Part shown: piece by piece, positions 5,188 to 6,258 of the stretch
How the letters are laid out: each line of letters starts with the position of its first letter
Position numbering within the stretch: the first letter of the stretch is position 1
From: Actinomycetota bacterium
GTDB taxonomy: Bacteria; Actinomycetota; Acidimicrobiia; Acidimicrobiales; Acidimicrobiaceae
Direction of reading: 5' to 3'
Length of the DNA stretch: 6,258 nt
Assembly (NCBI GenBank): GCA_027318945.1
Contig: DAHVOF010000143.1
Coordinates: 1-6,258 of the forward strand
Notes under the pieces: model-generated
What the model was told of the DNA's origin: nothing
What the model saw: only the letters and a program-made list of their open reading frames with translations
The model's database searches: none
Made by a program: the position numbers and the translations under genes

Positions 5188-6063
5188 GTGGCCCTCCTGA
5201 TGACAATCCCCTCACCGCCTGTCAAGCTTTCAGTCATCCTGACCGGTTTTCAGTTGGGATACCTCTCCATTGCTGCGGCGATTGTCGAGGCATCTCTCAT
5301 CGCCACGTATCTTCTCGGAGTCAAAAACCTTCGGAGCAAGGGACGAAGGTGGCCGTTATTGCGGTCGGCGAGTTTCGTCTCCGGTGTGGTAGTGGTCTTT
5401 ATCGCGACTGGATCCGGCGTTGCCGCCTACGACGACTCTGTGTTTACGATCCACGTAATCCAGCACATACTGCTGATGAATGTTGCTCCCATCCTCATCG
5501 CACTGAGTGCGCCGATGACCCTGCTCCTCCAGGCCTCGCGAAAGTCGGTCCAGACAACGGCCATCAAGATTCTCCACTCTGGTTTCATCTCGGTAGTGAC
5601 ATTCCCTGTATTTGCATGGGTACTCGCGTGGGGCACCATGTACGCATACTTCCTGACGCCGTTATATCAGCTGTCCATCGAGCACCCGCTTTTTCATGAC
5701 TATACCCACCTGCACTTCCTCGTTTCCGGACTGATCTTCTGGACGGCCCTCATAGGAGTCGATCCCATCCGGTGGAAAATGTCTTATGGAGCAAAGCTGG
5801 GATATCTTCTGGCTGGGATTCCCTTCGGCTCCTTCCTCGGCATTGCGCTGATGTCGGTGAGGGTGTCCATTTCGCCGGCGCATACAGTTGCGGACATCCA
5901 TGCGGGGGGAGCGATACTCTGGGTCTTCGACGAAGTGCTGACCGTTGCCGCGATTGCGATAATCTTCTTTCAATGGGCCAATCACGAAGAGCGCAAGGCG
6001 CTGAGAGCTGACCGCGAATTCGATAGAAAGCTAGCCTCAAGTGAAGCCGGGGAAGCTAATTGA
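5188..6063 (+). CDS. ctaG: CtaG-type cytochrome c oxidase assembly membrane protein (caa3_CtaG family)
   Basis: The 291-aa integral membrane protein matches the caa3_CtaG family, whose Bacillus subtilis member is needed to assemble active caa3 oxidase, probably at its copper centres. It has about seven hydrophobic helices (roughly 18-44, 60-80, 88-115, 133-158, 172-190, 205-225, 243-262) and a charged C-terminal tail. Hallmarks are HVIQHILLMNVAP (89-101) with His89 and His93, the His-rich DYTHLHFLVSGLIFW stretch (171-185) with His174 and His176, His166 and His170 just before it, and DIHAGGAILWVFDE (236-249). These His residues are candidate copper ligands, by inference. It is unrelated to the proteobacterial Cox11 protein that is also called CtaG. 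The start at GTG 5188 is supported by TATAAT seven bases upstream; ATG 5200 is the alternative. No oxidase subunit gene is in the window. Confidence 0.9.
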   Translation: MALLMTIPSPPVKLSVILTGFQLGYLSIAAAIVEASLIATYLLGVKNLRSKGRRWPLLRSASFVSGVVVVFIATGSGVAAYDDSVFTIHVIQHILLMNVAPILIALSAPMTLLLQASRKSVQTTAIKILHSGFISVVTFPVFAWVLAWGTMYAYFLTPLYQLSIEHPLFHDYTHLHFLVSGLIFWTALIGVDPIRWKMSYGAKLGYLLAGIPFGSFLGIALMSVRVSISPAHTVADIHAGGAILWVFDEVLTVAAIAIIFFQWANHEERKALRADREFDRKLASSEAGEAN

Positions 6064-6092
6064 AATGAGTGCGACGCCTGTAATCTGCAAAG

Positions 6093-6098
6093 TATACT
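6093..6098 (+). promoter_or_regulatory. Possible -10 box of the thiolase gene
   Basis: TATACT in the 77-base gap after ctaG would give a transcription start near 6105 and a leader of about 36 bases. No clear -35 box is found at 15-19 bases spacing. Read-through from ctaG is the alternative. Confidence 0.35.
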
Positions 6099-6130
6099 AC
6101 TGAGTAACATAGAAGATCCACCATGGAATT

Positions 6131-6135
6131 GAGGT
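6131..6135 (+). promoter_or_regulatory. Ribosome binding site of the thiolase gene
   Basis: GAGGT with six bases between GAGG and the ATG at 6141 is a good Shine-Dalgarno site and fixes the start. Confidence 0.75.
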
Positions 6136-6140
6136 AAACG

Positions 6141-6258
6141 ATGTCGGACACCGTAATCGTCGCAACCGCCAGAACCCCGATCGGCAGAGCGTACAAGGGC
6201 TCGCTAAAGGATGTGAGACCTGACGACATGGGAGGATTCATAGTCAGGAACCTTCTCG
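6141..6258 (+). CDS. Thiolase (acetyl-CoA acyltransferase), N-terminal part
   Basis: These are the first 39 codons of a thiolase, which either cleaves 3-ketoacyl-CoA in beta-oxidation or condenses two acetyl-CoA. The family's N-terminal block is clear: VIVATARTPIGRAYKGSL (5-22), followed by VRPDDMGGFIVRNLL (25-39). The ATARTPIGR motif is near-diagnostic. The catalytic Cys, His and second Cys lie beyond the window, so degradative and biosynthetic types cannot be separated; the RAYKGSL variant resembles actinobacterial FadA-like proteins. The ATG at 6141 has a good ribosome binding site. It follows ctaG after 77 bases on the same strand. Confidence 0.94.
   Translation, partial: MSDTVIVATARTPIGRAYKGSLKDVRPDDMGGFIVRNLL

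Noticed and set aside
5750..6040. Several long antisense open frames under ctaG and the exporter
   Set aside because: They are shadows of strongly supported genes on the other strand and have no start signals or recognisable domains.

Overview
The window reads as ordinary chromosomal DNA of an actinobacterium. I lean towards Acidimicrobiia or a relative, by inference only. The grounds are the protein flavour: the actinobacterial form of BluB, an ABC exporter with the SHLDSENE D-loop region, a CtaG-type oxidase assembly protein, a PIG-L deacetylase, and a thiolase starting with the ATARTPIGRAYKGSL block. The promoters agree: several genes lack a Shine-Dalgarno site but carry a TANNNT -10 box 6-7 bases before the start codon, the usual layout of leaderless actinobacterial genes. 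Base composition is moderately GC-rich. I see no insertion sequence, CRISPR array, tRNA, rRNA or phage gene.

Left part, minus strand (1-1874): bluB (5,6-dimethylbenzimidazole synthase, B12 lower ligand), then tsaC (threonylcarbamoyl-AMP synthase, tRNA t6A37), then the first 62 codons of glyA (serine hydroxymethyltransferase), which runs off the left edge. The 277-base gap between bluB and tsaC holds two strong consecutive stem-loops just after the bluB stop, so bluB is probably transcribed separately from tsaC.

Middle (1875-4556): a full-length ABC exporter half-transporter on the plus strand meets a PIG-L/LmbE zinc deacetylase on the minus strand. Their stop codons touch with no base between them, inside a 10-base palindrome.

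Right part, plus strand (4557-6258): a Bcp/PrxQ peroxiredoxin that has Ser where the usual resolving Cys sits, then a seven-helix CtaG protein for cytochrome c oxidase copper-centre assembly, then the first 39 codons of a thiolase (acetyl-CoA acyltransferase). Each seems to have its own promoter.

The genes do not form one pathway: vitamin B12, tRNA modification, one-carbon metabolism, export, peroxide defence, respiration and fatty-acid metabolism lie side by side. I found no convincing new biological system. The most notable signals are the repeated leaderless promoter layout, the tandem hairpins after bluB, the zero-gap convergent gene pair and the 1-Cys peroxiredoxin.
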